Source: Flavobacteriaceae bacterium (lineage in GTDB: Bacteria > Bacteroidota > Bacteroidia > Flavobacteriales > Flavobacteriaceae). From it: 64,000 nucleotides of DNA. Numbering within the stretch: position 1 is the first letter of the stretch; every line of letters starts with the position of its first letter. Shown in pieces: positions 8,383 to 16,635 of this stretch. A program made the translations under genes and the position numbers. The stretch is from positions 1-64,000 of the forward strand of contig JABGUL010000006.1 in assembly GCA_018646605.1 (NCBI GenBank), in the 5' to 3' direction. Below the pieces are notes generated by a model. It did not search any database and was not told where the DNA came from. It worked only from the letters and a program-made list of their open reading frames with translations.

Positions 8383-9003
8383 ATGAATCTTGGTTCTTTG
8401 AAACCCTTTTTTGAACCCCATTTACTTTCTGAAATAGACCGTTTTGGAATTGTCAAACAAGTAAAAAAAGGAGATATTCTTATTGATATAGGGGAACAAA
8501 TTCAATTTATACCTCTTATTATTGAAGGAGCTGTCAAAGTGTTGAGAGAAGATGCAAGTGGAGACGAAATATTACTTTATTTTGTTGATTTTGGTAATAC
8601 TTGCGCTATGACCTTAAACTGTTGCATGGAAAATACCCCAAGTGAGATTCGAGCTGTTTGTGAAGCAGACACTTCACTAATAATGATTCCAGCAACATAC
8701 ATGGATAGTTGGTTAGCAAAATATAAATCATGGCGTATTTTTATTTTTGACAACTTTCAAGGTCGCTTAAATGAATTACTCAAGGCCGTAGACTCACTCA
8801 CCTTTTTGAAATTAGATGAACGATTAGAACGTTATATAAATGAAAAAGCTGAGCTCCAAAAAAATAAAAAACTAAACATTACCCATCTTGAAATAGCAAC
8901 TGACTTAAACTCTTCCCGGGTTGTCATTTCCAGATTACTCAAAAAAATGGAAAAGGATGGTTTGCTTTTATTAGGAAGAAACACAATACAAATTCTTAAT
9001 TAA
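8383..9003 (+). CDS. Crp/Fnr-family regulator with a cysteine cluster
   Basis: This 206-residue protein has an N-terminal cyclic-nucleotide-binding-type beta-roll (about 10-125), a long dimer helix and a C-terminal winged helix-turn-helix (about 150-206; the recognition segment is near TDLNSSRVVISRLLKKMEKDG). All four cysteines fall between 74 and 93: C74, C80 and C81 in TCAMTLNCCMEN, and C93. There is no N-terminal Fnr iron-sulfur cysteine set. The gene precedes a SulP, persulfide dioxygenase and YeeE/YedE operon and is transcribed in the same direction. I infer a thiol- or persulfide-responsive activator of that operon. A Crp-like palindrome sits just after its stop (9014-9029), about 40 bases before the operon's predicted transcription start. 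Confidence 0.88.
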   Translation: MNLGSLKPFFEPHLLSEIDRFGIVKQVKKGDILIDIGEQIQFIPLIIEGAVKVLREDASGDEILLYFVDFGNTCAMTLNCCMENTPSEIRAVCEADTSLIMIPATYMDSWLAKYKSWRIFIFDNFQGRLNELLKAVDSLTFLKLDERLERYINEKAELQKNKKLNITHLEIATDLNSSRVVISRLLKKMEKDGLLLLGRNTIQILN

Positions 9004-9013
9004 CATCAGGCCA

Positions 9014-9057
9014 TGTAACAATTGTTACAGCTATTGATTCAAACTGTAGTATTTTTG
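9014..9057 (+). promoter_or_regulatory. Crp/Fnr-type operator and promoter of the sulfur operon
   Basis: TGTAACAATTGTTACA at 9014-9029 is a perfect 16-bp palindrome of the TGTAAC-N4-GTTACA form. TATTTTTG at 9050-9057 is an exact TAnnTTTG -7 element. No good -33 TTTG is present at the normal spacing. The operator centre is 28.5 bases before the -7 element, placing it near -40, the class II activator position for Crp-family proteins. The same palindrome occurs at 54041-54060. Confidence 0.65.
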
Positions 9058-9073
9058 TTTAAAATAAAAAGAT

Positions 9074-10795
9074 CTGAAAAAGTTTTTTCCCATACTAGAT
9101 TGGATAACATCCTATAAGAAAGCCTACCTAAAAGATGATCTTATTGCAGGTATTACGGTGGCAATTTTATTAATTCCTCAGGGAATGGCCTATGCTCTTA
9201 TTGCAGGATTACCTCCCATTTACGGATTATATGCCGCCTTAACACCACAGATCGTTTATGCCTTTTTAGGGACTTCAAGACAATTGGCCGTGGGCCCAGT
9301 TGCAATGGACTCGCTGCTTGTTGCTTCAGGTTTAGGAGCTCTCTCACTTGTCTCACCAGATCAATACATCCAAATGGCAATTCTCTTGGCGTTATTGATG
9401 GGGTTAATTCAACTCCTTTTAGGTCTTTTTCGGATGGGCTTTATTGTTGCATTTTTATCAAAACCTGTTATTAGTGGATTTACATCAGCTGCAGCAATAA
9501 TAATTGGTTTGAGTCAACTGAAACATCTACTTGGAATAACTATACCACAAAGCAACAAACTTTACATTGTGGTTGAATCAATCTTTAAAAATAATTCTCA
9601 AATTCATTTTCCTACTCTTGCCATAGGATTCTCCGGAATTATTTTGTTGTTAATAATTAAAAAATGGGGGCGTAGGATACCTGCTTCATTAGTCATTGTT
9701 GTACTAGGAATAGGATGGGTTTATTTCACAAAGCAAAGCGAAAAAGGAGTTGCAGTTGTTGGTTTAATTCCTGAAGGACTTCCGTTTTTTAGTGTTCCTG
9801 ATTTTGAATGGGAAAAGATTCAAGTTTTATTTTCAACTGCCCTTACTTTGGCTTTAGTGGCATTCATGGAAGCTATTTCTGTTGCAAAGGCAATTGAAGA
9901 AAAGCATAAGAATTACGAAGTAAATCCAAATCAAGAACTCATCGCCTTAGGAGCGTCAAACATAATTGGTTCCTTGTTTCAATCTTATCCCACTACAGGA
10001 GGTTTTTCTAGGACGGCAGTCAATGATCAGGCGGGTGCAAAATCAGGAATTGCACCTTTGATTACAGCCAGTATTATTGCTGTAGTTTTGAGTTTTTTTA
10101 CCCACTGGTTTTTCTATTTACCAAAAGCAATTCTAGCTTCAATAATTATAGTTGCGGTAGCAAATCTGATCAATATCAACTATGCCATTCGCCTTTATAA
10201 GACTGCTAAAGATGAATTTTTAGTTTTATTATTTACCTTTTTACTAACTCTTTTTATTGGTATTACTGAAGGTATTTTATTGGGTATTTTACTTTCATTG
10301 CTATTACTTGTTTATCGAAATTCAAAGCCACATTTTGCTTTTTTAGGTAGAATAGGTACGACTAATTATTTCAAAAATATCCATCGTTTTCCTGATGAAG
10401 TTACTTCCAGAGAAGATTTGGTTATTTTAAGATTTGACGCACAGCTTTTCTTTGGTAATTTCCAATATTTCAAGCAACTAGTGAACGAGGCGATCAGTAA
10501 AAATCCAGATGTAATTAAAGGATTTATTATTAATGGTCGTTCTATCAATTACATCGACAGCTCTGCAGCCGAACAACTTACAGACCTAATTTCATCTTTA
10601 CAGAAAAAAGGAATCCGCGTCATGTTTGTAGGTGCAATAGGACCTGCCAGAGATGTTATATTAAAAAGTAACATTATTAAAGTATTGAAAAAACAAAATC
10701 TATTTATTACTTCCGGGGATGCTACAGATAGTTTTGATGGAATATGTAAAAAAACACCTCTACAAAAAAAATTAAGCCGCCAAAGCAATTCTTAA
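9074..10795 (+). CDS. SulP-family anion permease with C-terminal STAS domain
   Basis: The frame opens after a stop at 9065 and contains no ATG before the conserved N-terminus, read as (L)KKFFPILDWITSYKK followed by DDLIAGITVAILLIPQGMAY. I therefore place the start at CTG 9074 (573 residues); the alternative GTG at 9158 would cut off conserved SulP residues. The membrane part (about 25-410) has the DDLIAGITVA, PPIYGLYAA and YPTTGGFSRTAVN motifs. A STAS domain fills about 440-555, with IDSSAAEQL near the usual phosphorylation or regulatory serine. The family moves sulfate, bicarbonate or other anions. Position before a persulfide dioxygenase suggests sulfate or sulfite export or uptake. Confidence 0.9.
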   Translation: MKKFFPILDWITSYKKAYLKDDLIAGITVAILLIPQGMAYALIAGLPPIYGLYAALTPQIVYAFLGTSRQLAVGPVAMDSLLVASGLGALSLVSPDQYIQMAILLALLMGLIQLLLGLFRMGFIVAFLSKPVISGFTSAAAIIIGLSQLKHLLGITIPQSNKLYIVVESIFKNNSQIHFPTLAIGFSGIILLLIIKKWGRRIPASLVIVVLGIGWVYFTKQSEKGVAVVGLIPEGLPFFSVPDFEWEKIQVLFSTALTLALVAFMEAISVAKAIEEKHKNYEVNPNQELIALGASNIIGSLFQSYPTTGGFSRTAVNDQAGAKSGIAPLITASIIAVVLSFFTHWFFYLPKAILASIIIVAVANLININYAIRLYKTAKDEFLVLLFTFLLTLFIGITEGILLGILLSLLLLVYRNSKPHFAFLGRIGTTNYFKNIHRFPDEVTSREDLVILRFDAQLFFGNFQYFKQLVNEAISKNPDVIKGFIINGRSINYIDSSAAEQLTDLISSLQKKGIRVMFVGAIGPARDVILKSNIIKVLKKQNLFITSGDATDSFDGICKKTPLQKKLSRQSNS

Positions 10796-10858
10796 ATCTT
10801 GTGTAGCATAGATAACAATTAAATGAATTTTGAATCCTAATTTTACAAAAAAAAATAA

Positions 10859-12262
10859 ATGATCATTGAACAAATTTATACTGGATGCCTTTCTCAAGGC
10901 GCATATTATATTGAAAGTAATGGTGAAGCCGCTATCATAGACCCCTTACGTGAGGTGTCTCCTTATATTGAAAAAGCTAAAAATAATAAGGCCACTATTA
11001 AATATATATTTGAAACTCATTTTCATGCTGATTTTGTGAGTGGGCACGTAACCCTTGCCAAAGAAACTGGGGCAACTATTGTTTATGGTCCTATGGCAAA
11101 GACCGGTTTTGAATCCATGATTGCTTCAGATCAGCAAGAATTTAAAATTGGTGCTCTTACCCTTACTGTTCTTCATACTCCTGGACATACCATGGAGAGT
11201 ACTACTTACTTATTGAGTGATGTTTCCAAAAAAGACATTGCTATTTTTAGTGGAGACACCCTATTCCTAGGAGATGTTGGTCGTCCTGATCTGGCTCAAA
11301 AGTCAGCAGACATGACCCAAGAAGATTTGGCTGGAATTTTATTTGACAGCTTACGTAAAAAAATCATGCCCTTAGCTGATGATCTTCTCGTATATCCAGC
11401 ACATGGAGCTGGTTCAGCTTGTGGAAAAAACCTAAGTAAAGAAACCGTTGGTACACTTGGAGACCAAAAGAAAACAAATTATGCATTGCGCGCAGATATG
11501 ACTAAGGAGGAATTTATCAAAGAAGTTACAGATGGGCTTCTCCCTCCGCCACAATATTTTCCTTTAAATGTAAAAATGAATAAAGAAGGTTATGAAGATA
11601 TCGATACCGTTATAAAAACTGGAACAAGACCTTTGTCACCTCAAGCTTTTGAAGTTGCTGTAAATGAAACAGGAGCAATTGTATTGGATGTAAGACATCA
11701 AAATGATTTTGCAAAAGGACATATACCACAGTCTATTTTTATCGGAATTGATGGTGGCTTTGCTCCTTGGGTAGGTGCAATGATAGGAGATGTAAAACAG
11801 CCTATTTTGTTAGTAACGCCAGAAGGAAGAGAAGAAGAAACAGTGACCCGTTTGGCTCGTGTAGGTTTTGATAATACACTAGGTTATCTTAACGGCGGTA
11901 TTTCTTCCTGGAAAAAGAATGGTAAAACAATTGATACCGTTGAGGGGATAGATGTTGAATCCTTCAAACCTTTAGCTGAAAATTCAACTATTTTTGATGT
12001 ACGCAAACCAGGGGAATATTTATCTGAACACCTTGTAAACGCAAACAGCACGCCGCTAGACTTTTTAAACAACCACATGAGTGAATTTCCTTCAAAGGGG
12101 AATTTTTATATTCATTGCGCTGGAGGGTATCGAAGTATGATAGCAGCATCTATATTAAAAAGTAGGGGTATTCATAATCTAATTGACGTTCGGGGTGGCT
12201 TTTCTGCAATAAAAGAAGGAGGTATGAAAGTATCCGACTACGTTTGCCCTTCAACACTATAA
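10859..12262 (+). CDS. Persulfide dioxygenase-like MBL-fold protein with two rhodanese domains
   Basis: The protein has 467 residues. The N-terminal metallo-beta-lactamase domain has T53-H54-F-H56-A-D58, TPGH110, GD133 and PAH182. This is the mononuclear iron pattern of ETHE1/persulfide dioxygenases. Two rhodanese domains follow. The first (about 255-355) has no active-site cysteine: its loop reads LLVTPEGREEE around 317-327. The second (about 365-467) carries Cys 420 in YIHCAGGYRSM. This order resembles CstB-type enzymes, which oxidise persulfide and transfer sulfane sulfur to give thiosulfate. The first rhodanese probably has a structural role. It is the second gene of the operon, 63 bases after the permease. 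Cytoplasmic, with no signal peptide. Confidence 0.92.
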   Translation: MIIEQIYTGCLSQGAYYIESNGEAAIIDPLREVSPYIEKAKNNKATIKYIFETHFHADFVSGHVTLAKETGATIVYGPMAKTGFESMIASDQQEFKIGALTLTVLHTPGHTMESTTYLLSDVSKKDIAIFSGDTLFLGDVGRPDLAQKSADMTQEDLAGILFDSLRKKIMPLADDLLVYPAHGAGSACGKNLSKETVGTLGDQKKTNYALRADMTKEEFIKEVTDGLLPPPQYFPLNVKMNKEGYEDIDTVIKTGTRPLSPQAFEVAVNETGAIVLDVRHQNDFAKGHIPQSIFIGIDGGFAPWVGAMIGDVKQPILLVTPEGREEETVTRLARVGFDNTLGYLNGGISSWKKNGKTIDTVEGIDVESFKPLAENSTIFDVRKPGEYLSEHLVNANSTPLDFLNNHMSEFPSKGNFYIHCAGGYRSMIAASILKSRGIHNLIDVRGGFSAIKEGGMKVSDYVCPSTL

Positions 12263-12284
12263 TTACTTAAAAGAATAAAAAAAT

Positions 12285-12842
12285 ATGGAATGGATTTTTA
12301 AACCATGGCCTTGGTATATCGGTGGGCCAATGATTGCTTTTGTGTTATTTTTGTTGCTTTTTTTTGGAAAAAGTTTTGGCATGTCATCAAATCTAAGAAC
12401 ACTTTGCACAATTTGCGGAGCTGGAAAAAGTACTCGCTTTTTTGACTTTAACTGGAAGACTCAGCAATGGAATTTATTAGTTGCTTTTGGTGCTATAATA
12501 GGTGGTTGGATCGGAATGCATTGGCTTTCTGATGAAATCATAGTTCAGCTCAATCCAGATACAATTGATCAGTTACACCAGCTCAATATTAAAAGTGCTG
12601 GAGCAGCTTATATGCCAGAAGAACTATTTAGTTTACATGCACTTACAAACCCTAAAGTACTTCTCTCCCTATCATTAGGTGGGTTACTTGTAGGTTTTGG
12701 AGCGCGTTATGCCGGCGGGTGCACCTCAGGGCATGCCATATCGGGACTGAGTAATCTTCAATTAGTTTCCCTCTATGCAGTCATTGGATTCTTTATTGGC
12801 GGCTTACTAATGAATCATTTTTTACTTCCTTATTTCTTATAA
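12285..12842 (+). CDS. YeeE/YedE-family sulfur transporter, first half
   Basis: This is a 185-residue membrane protein with four or five hydrophobic segments. The conserved sulfur-transport motif is GARYAGGCTSGHAISG (about 144-159), in which the cysteine is expected to handle thiosulfate or another sulfane compound in YeeE-type carriers. A second cysteine pair occurs in RTLCTICGAGK. It pairs with the next gene, only two bases away, as the usual split two-protein (PmpAB-like) carrier. It follows the persulfide dioxygenase gene by 22 bases. The product may import or export thiosulfate made by that enzyme; the direction cannot be read from sequence. Confidence 0.9.
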   Translation: MEWIFKPWPWYIGGPMIAFVLFLLLFFGKSFGMSSNLRTLCTICGAGKSTRFFDFNWKTQQWNLLVAFGAIIGGWIGMHWLSDEIIVQLNPDTIDQLHQLNIKSAGAAYMPEELFSLHALTNPKVLLSLSLGGLLVGFGARYAGGCTSGHAISGLSNLQLVSLYAVIGFFIGGLLMNHFLLPYFL

Positions 12843-12844
12843 TC

Positions 12845-13258
12845 ATGAGACAAATTTATTTTCTTTTTATTGGTATTCTTTTTGGAATCATTATGTTTAA
12901 ATCTGAGGCAGCCTCGTGGTTTCGGATTTATGAAATGTTTCAATTCCAATCTTTTCATATGTATGGAATTATTGGTTCAGCCTTATTCTTTGGTGTTATT
13001 ATGATTCAATTCATTAAAAAATTCAAGCTGAAATCAGTCTTTGGGGAGCAAATTAATATACCAGATAAAGACAAAAGCTTTTATCGTTATATGCTTGGAG
13101 GAATTCTATTTGGATTAGGATGGGGATTAGCTGGAGCTTGTCCAGGACCTATGTTTACTCTCATAGGTGCTGGTTTTTTACCTATTTTAGTGGTTATATT
13201 TTTTGCGCTAGTTGGTACTTGGATCTATGGACTAATGATGGATAAACTCCCTCATTAA
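12845..13258 (+). CDS. YeeE/YedE-family sulfur transporter, second half
   Basis: This is a 137-residue membrane protein with four hydrophobic segments and the motif GWGLAGACPGPMFTLIGAG near 98-116. That is the second-half counterpart of the CTSGH motif in the gene before it. It starts two bases after that gene's stop, so the two are translated together. The split arrangement is typical for Bacteroidetes. It is the last gene of the sulfur operon. The 48 bases that follow have a T-rich run but no GC-rich hairpin. Confidence 0.9.
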   Translation: MRQIYFLFIGILFGIIMFKSEAASWFRIYEMFQFQSFHMYGIIGSALFFGVIMIQFIKKFKLKSVFGEQINIPDKDKSFYRYMLGGILFGLGWGLAGACPGPMFTLIGAGFLPILVVIFFALVGTWIYGLMMDKLPH

Positions 13259-13306
13259 TATTCTATTACTCTTTTTTTTTCCTTTTACTGAGCTTATGAA
13301 TAGACA

Positions 13307-13346
13307 TGACAAAATGTCAATATCCTTTTGATTTTTTGTAATTTTG
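13307..13346 (+). promoter_or_regulatory. Predicted miaB operon promoter with TGACA/TGTCA palindrome
   Basis: TGACA (13307-13311) and TGTCA (13315-13319) are perfect inverted arms around AAA. TAATTTTG at 13339-13346 is an exact TAnnTTTG -7 element, with the miaB ATG 28 bases further on. The palindrome overlaps the region where a -33 box would lie, so a regulator bound there could repress or replace it. Related TGACA/TGTCA copies precede groES. Confidence 0.5.
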
Positions 13347-13374
13347 AACACAGATTCAAAGAACAAAAATTATA

Positions 13375-14847
13375 ATGCCTGTAAAAGAATTAGATTCATT
13401 AAGCAAAAATCCTCTTCAACATGAGGGAACTCCGGTTATTGATAGATTAGTTAATGGGAAAGTCTCCAATAAAAAAGCCTATATAGAAAGCTATGGCTGT
13501 CAGATGAATTTTGCAGACAGTGAAGTTGTTGCTTCCATTTTAAATGACGAAGGCTATAGTATAACGGAAGTTTTAGATCAAGCTTCCTTAGTTTTAGTCA
13601 ACACATGTTCGATAAGAGAGAAAGCAGAATTAACAGTTCGAAAGCGACTAGAATATTTTAATTCTCTAAAGAAAAAAAAATCTGAAATGACTGTAGGCGT
13701 TTTGGGCTGTATGGCTGAACGTCTAAAGCATAAATTTTTAGAAGAAGAAAAAATTGTTGACTTGGTGGTGGGTCCAGATGCTTATAAAGACATTCCCAAC
13801 TTACTCAAAGAAGTTGCCAACCAAAGAGAAGCCGTAAATGTGATCTTATCAAAAGAAGAAACCTACGGAGACATTGCACCTGTTCGTTTAAATTCAAACG
13901 GTGTTTCAGCTTTGGTATCTATTACTCGGGGTTGTGACAACATGTGTACTTTTTGTGTTGTCCCTTTTACCAGAGGAAGAGAACGAAGTAGAGATCCTAA
14001 AAGTATCCTTGAGGAAGTAGAAGACCTTGCCAACAAAGGATATAAGGAAATTACGCTCCTTGGACAAAATGTAGATAGCTATTTGTGGTACGGTGGAGGA
14101 CTTAAAAAAGACCTAGAAAAGGCAAGCCCCCTTCAGCAAAAAACAGCCATTGGATTTGAAAAACTATTGGGTTTAGTTGCCGAAGCACATCCTAAAATTA
14201 GAATTCGCTTTTCTACATCCAATCCCCAAGACATGTCTTTAGAGGTTCTCCAAGTGATGAACAAATACAACAATATCTGTAAACACATTCACCTACCTGT
14301 CCAATCAGGAAGTAATCGAATCTTAAAGAAAATGAATCGCCAACATACACGCGAGGAGTACTTTGAATTGATTGATTCCATTCGAAAAATTATCCCAGAC
14401 TGTTCCATTTCACAAGATATGATTGCTGGGTTCCCGACAGAAACCGAAGAGGATCATCAGGAAACTTTAGCTCTCATGGACTATGTGAAATATCATTTTG
14501 GATATATGTATGCGTATTCCGAACGTCCAGGGACACTGGCTGCAAAAAAAATCGTAGATGACGTTCCCGAAGAGGTTAAGCAAAAACGACTTAGTGAGAT
14601 TATAGCAAAGCAAAGAGAACACAGTCAATTTAGAACAGCTGAATATCTTGGTAAAACACTCTGTGTATTGGTTGAGAAAACTTCTAAAAAATTTGATACC
14701 CAATGGAGCGGTAGAACATCTCAAAATACAGTTGTGGTATTTCCAAAAGAGAAATATCAAATTGGTGATTTTGTAGATGTAAAAATCGAAAACTGTACGT
14801 CAGCAACCCTAATAGGATCAGGTCTAGATTATTCAAAAAGCATTTAA
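13375..14847 (+). CDS. miaB: tRNA-2-methylthio-N6-dimethylallyladenosine synthase
   Basis: The protein has 490 residues. The N-terminal UPF0004 domain holds one iron-sulfur cluster through C42 (SYGCQMN), C78 (VNTCSIREKAE) and C112 (GVLGCMAERLK). The radical-SAM motif CDNMCTFC gives C187, C191 and C194, with the nearby VVPFTRGRERSR signature. A TRAM domain closes the protein. MiaB adds the methylthio group to i6A37 in tRNAs reading UNN codons. An extra 30 or so residues before the UPF0004 domain are common in Bacteroidetes homologues. The sigma-54 activator gene follows after two bases, so the genes are co-transcribed. Confidence 0.97.
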   Translation: MPVKELDSLSKNPLQHEGTPVIDRLVNGKVSNKKAYIESYGCQMNFADSEVVASILNDEGYSITEVLDQASLVLVNTCSIREKAELTVRKRLEYFNSLKKKKSEMTVGVLGCMAERLKHKFLEEEKIVDLVVGPDAYKDIPNLLKEVANQREAVNVILSKEETYGDIAPVRLNSNGVSALVSITRGCDNMCTFCVVPFTRGRERSRDPKSILEEVEDLANKGYKEITLLGQNVDSYLWYGGGLKKDLEKASPLQQKTAIGFEKLLGLVAEAHPKIRIRFSTSNPQDMSLEVLQVMNKYNNICKHIHLPVQSGSNRILKKMNRQHTREEYFELIDSIRKIIPDCSISQDMIAGFPTETEEDHQETLALMDYVKYHFGYMYAYSERPGTLAAKKIVDDVPEEVKQKRLSEIIAKQREHSQFRTAEYLGKTLCVLVEKTSKKFDTQWSGRTSQNTVVVFPKEKYQIGDFVDVKIENCTSATLIGSGLDYSKSI

Positions 14848-14849
14848 CT

Positions 14850-16124
14850 ATGGATTCATTACAAAGTATAAAACAACGTTTTGGCATTATTGGCAACAAT
14901 CTTGGTCTCAACAGATCACTAGAAAAAGCAATACGGGTTTCAAGTACTGATATTTCCGTTTTGGTTATTGGAGAAAGTGGGGTGGGTAAAGAAAACATCC
15001 CCAAGATTATTCACCAATACTCCCACAGAAAACATTCAAAATATATTGCAGTAAATTGCGGTGCAATCCCAGAGGGAACAATTGACAGCGAGCTTTTTGG
15101 ACATGAAAAAGGTGCCTTTACAGGAGCTACTCAAACTCGATCAGGGTACTTTGAAGTAGCCGATGGAGGAACCATTTTCTTAGATGAAGTTGGTGAATTG
15201 CCACTTCCTACACAAGTACGCCTTTTGCGTGTTTTAGAAACTGGTGAATTTATCAAAGTTGGATCCTCAAAAGTACAGCAAACTAATGCTCGAATTGTTG
15301 CCGCCACAAATGTAAACATGAATGAAGCCATTCAAAAGGGAAAATTTAGAGAAGATCTATATTATCGGTTGAGTACCGTAGAAATCACACTTCCTCCCTT
15401 AAGAGAAAGAAAAGAAGACATCGTTCTATTATTCCGAAAATTTGCTTCAGATTTTGCTTTAAAATATCAAATGCCACCCCTTCAATTAGATGAACATGCT
15501 CAGGCATTACTCAAGGAATATCGTTGGAATGGAAATATAAGACAGCTACGAAATGTTGCAGAGCAATTATCAGTACTTGAAAAAGAAAGGAATATTAATG
15601 CGGCTATGTTGGGAGCTTATTTACCCGATCGAAGTAGTCAATTACCAGCTGTAGTAGGTCAAAAGGAAAGAGAAAGTGATTTTTCTTCTGAGCGTGAAAT
15701 CCTTTACAAGGTCTTATTTGACATGAAAAGTGACTTAAATGATCTAAAAAAACTTACCCTAGATTTAATCAATAATGGTGTTTCCAAAGGAATACAAGAA
15801 AAAAACCAAGGGTTAATCGAAAAAATTTATGGAAAAGATTCCACTGATGAAGAGGAAGAAACTTCATCAGTTAAAGCACTGCCTTTCCAATCAGAATCTC
15901 CAGAAATCTCTAAGGTTGAATCTGTAGATAAGTATTCTTATGCGGAGACCATAGAAGAAGAAGAACCACTTTCTTTACAAGAAAAAGAAATAGAAATGAT
16001 CAAACAAGCTTTGATTAGAAGCAATGGAAAACGTAAATTAGCATCTAAAGAATTGGGGATTTCTGAACGCACCCTTTATAGAAAAATAAAACAATATGAT
16101 CTCAATGAAATTGAAACAGAATAA
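14850..16124 (+). CDS. Sigma-54-dependent activator (AAA+ and Fis HTH, no receiver domain)
   Basis: The protein has 424 residues and starts almost directly with the AAA+ domain. Walker A is GESGVGKE (41-48), the sigma-54 contact loop is GAFTGA (88-93) and Walker B is TIFLDEVGEL (108-117). A variable acidic linker follows, then a C-terminal Fis-type helix-turn-helix (about 380-424, RKLASKELGISERTLYRKIKQ). There is no receiver, GAF or PAS domain, so activity may be set by amount or a partner protein. The gene lies between miaB and lptE and overlaps lptE by 20 bases. A sigma-54-like promoter with repeated TGACA sites precedes groES about 1.7 kb downstream, a plausible target. Confidence 0.92.
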   Translation: MDSLQSIKQRFGIIGNNLGLNRSLEKAIRVSSTDISVLVIGESGVGKENIPKIIHQYSHRKHSKYIAVNCGAIPEGTIDSELFGHEKGAFTGATQTRSGYFEVADGGTIFLDEVGELPLPTQVRLLRVLETGEFIKVGSSKVQQTNARIVAATNVNMNEAIQKGKFREDLYYRLSTVEITLPPLRERKEDIVLLFRKFASDFALKYQMPPLQLDEHAQALLKEYRWNGNIRQLRNVAEQLSVLEKERNINAAMLGAYLPDRSSQLPAVVGQKERESDFSSEREILYKVLFDMKSDLNDLKKLTLDLINNGVSKGIQEKNQGLIEKIYGKDSTDEEEETSSVKALPFQSESPEISKVESVDKYSYAETIEEEEPLSLQEKEIEMIKQALIRSNGKRKLASKELGISERTLYRKIKQYDLNEIETE

Positions 16125-16635
16125 GACTTATATCCTCCTGGCTATACTTGTTTTTTTGATTTTTCAATCTTGTGGAATCTATTCATTCACAGGAGCTTCA
16201 ATTCCTGCTGGAGTAACAACTTTTCAGGTTAATTTTTTTGAAAATCAAGCAGGAAACAGACCTGGATCAACAGTAGAACCAGGACTAGATAATGAATTTA
16301 CGAATGCGCTACAGGATATTATCATGAATCAAACAAATTTAGATCTTGTAACTTCAGACGGTCAATTGATATATGAAGGAGAAATCACAGAATATAGTGT
16401 AACTCCTATGTCGGCTACAGCAAAAATTACTGCTGCACAAAACCGCCTGAAAATGACTGTTGCTTTTCGATATATAAATACCAAAAGAGAGGAAGATGAT
16501 TATGATAAAAGTTATTCATTCTTTTATGACTTTCCCGCTGAACTCCAAGTATACGATATCAAAGATGCCGCTCATAAAGAAATATTTGATCGAATTACTC
16601 AAGACATTTTTAATGATACCCTAGCCAAATGGTAG
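16105..16635 (+). CDS. lptE: LptE-like LPS-assembly lipoprotein
   Basis: I start at ATG 16105 (176 residues), giving MKLKQNKTYILLAILVFLIFQSCGIYSFTG, a lipoprotein signal with the lipidated cysteine in FQSC; an in-frame ATG nine bases upstream is also possible. The GIYSFTG opening, the NPGST-like RPGSTVEPGLDNEFTNALQD stretch and the late FDRITQDIFNDTLAKW match the Bacteroidetes LptE family. LptE plugs the LptD channel that inserts lipopolysaccharide in the outer membrane. It overlaps the activator gene upstream and the hypothetical downstream by seven bases. LptC from the same pathway is at 48564-49139. Confidence 0.88.
   Translation: MKLKQNKTYILLAILVFLIFQSCGIYSFTGASIPAGVTTFQVNFFENQAGNRPGSTVEPGLDNEFTNALQDIIMNQTNLDLVTSDGQLIYEGEITEYSVTPMSATAKITAAQNRLKMTVAFRYINTKREEDDYDKSYSFFYDFPAELQVYDIKDAAHKEIFDRITQDIFNDTLAKW

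Noticed and set aside
13261-13300. T-rich run after the YeeE/YedE genes as a terminator
   Set aside because: There is a T run but no GC-rich inverted repeat before it.
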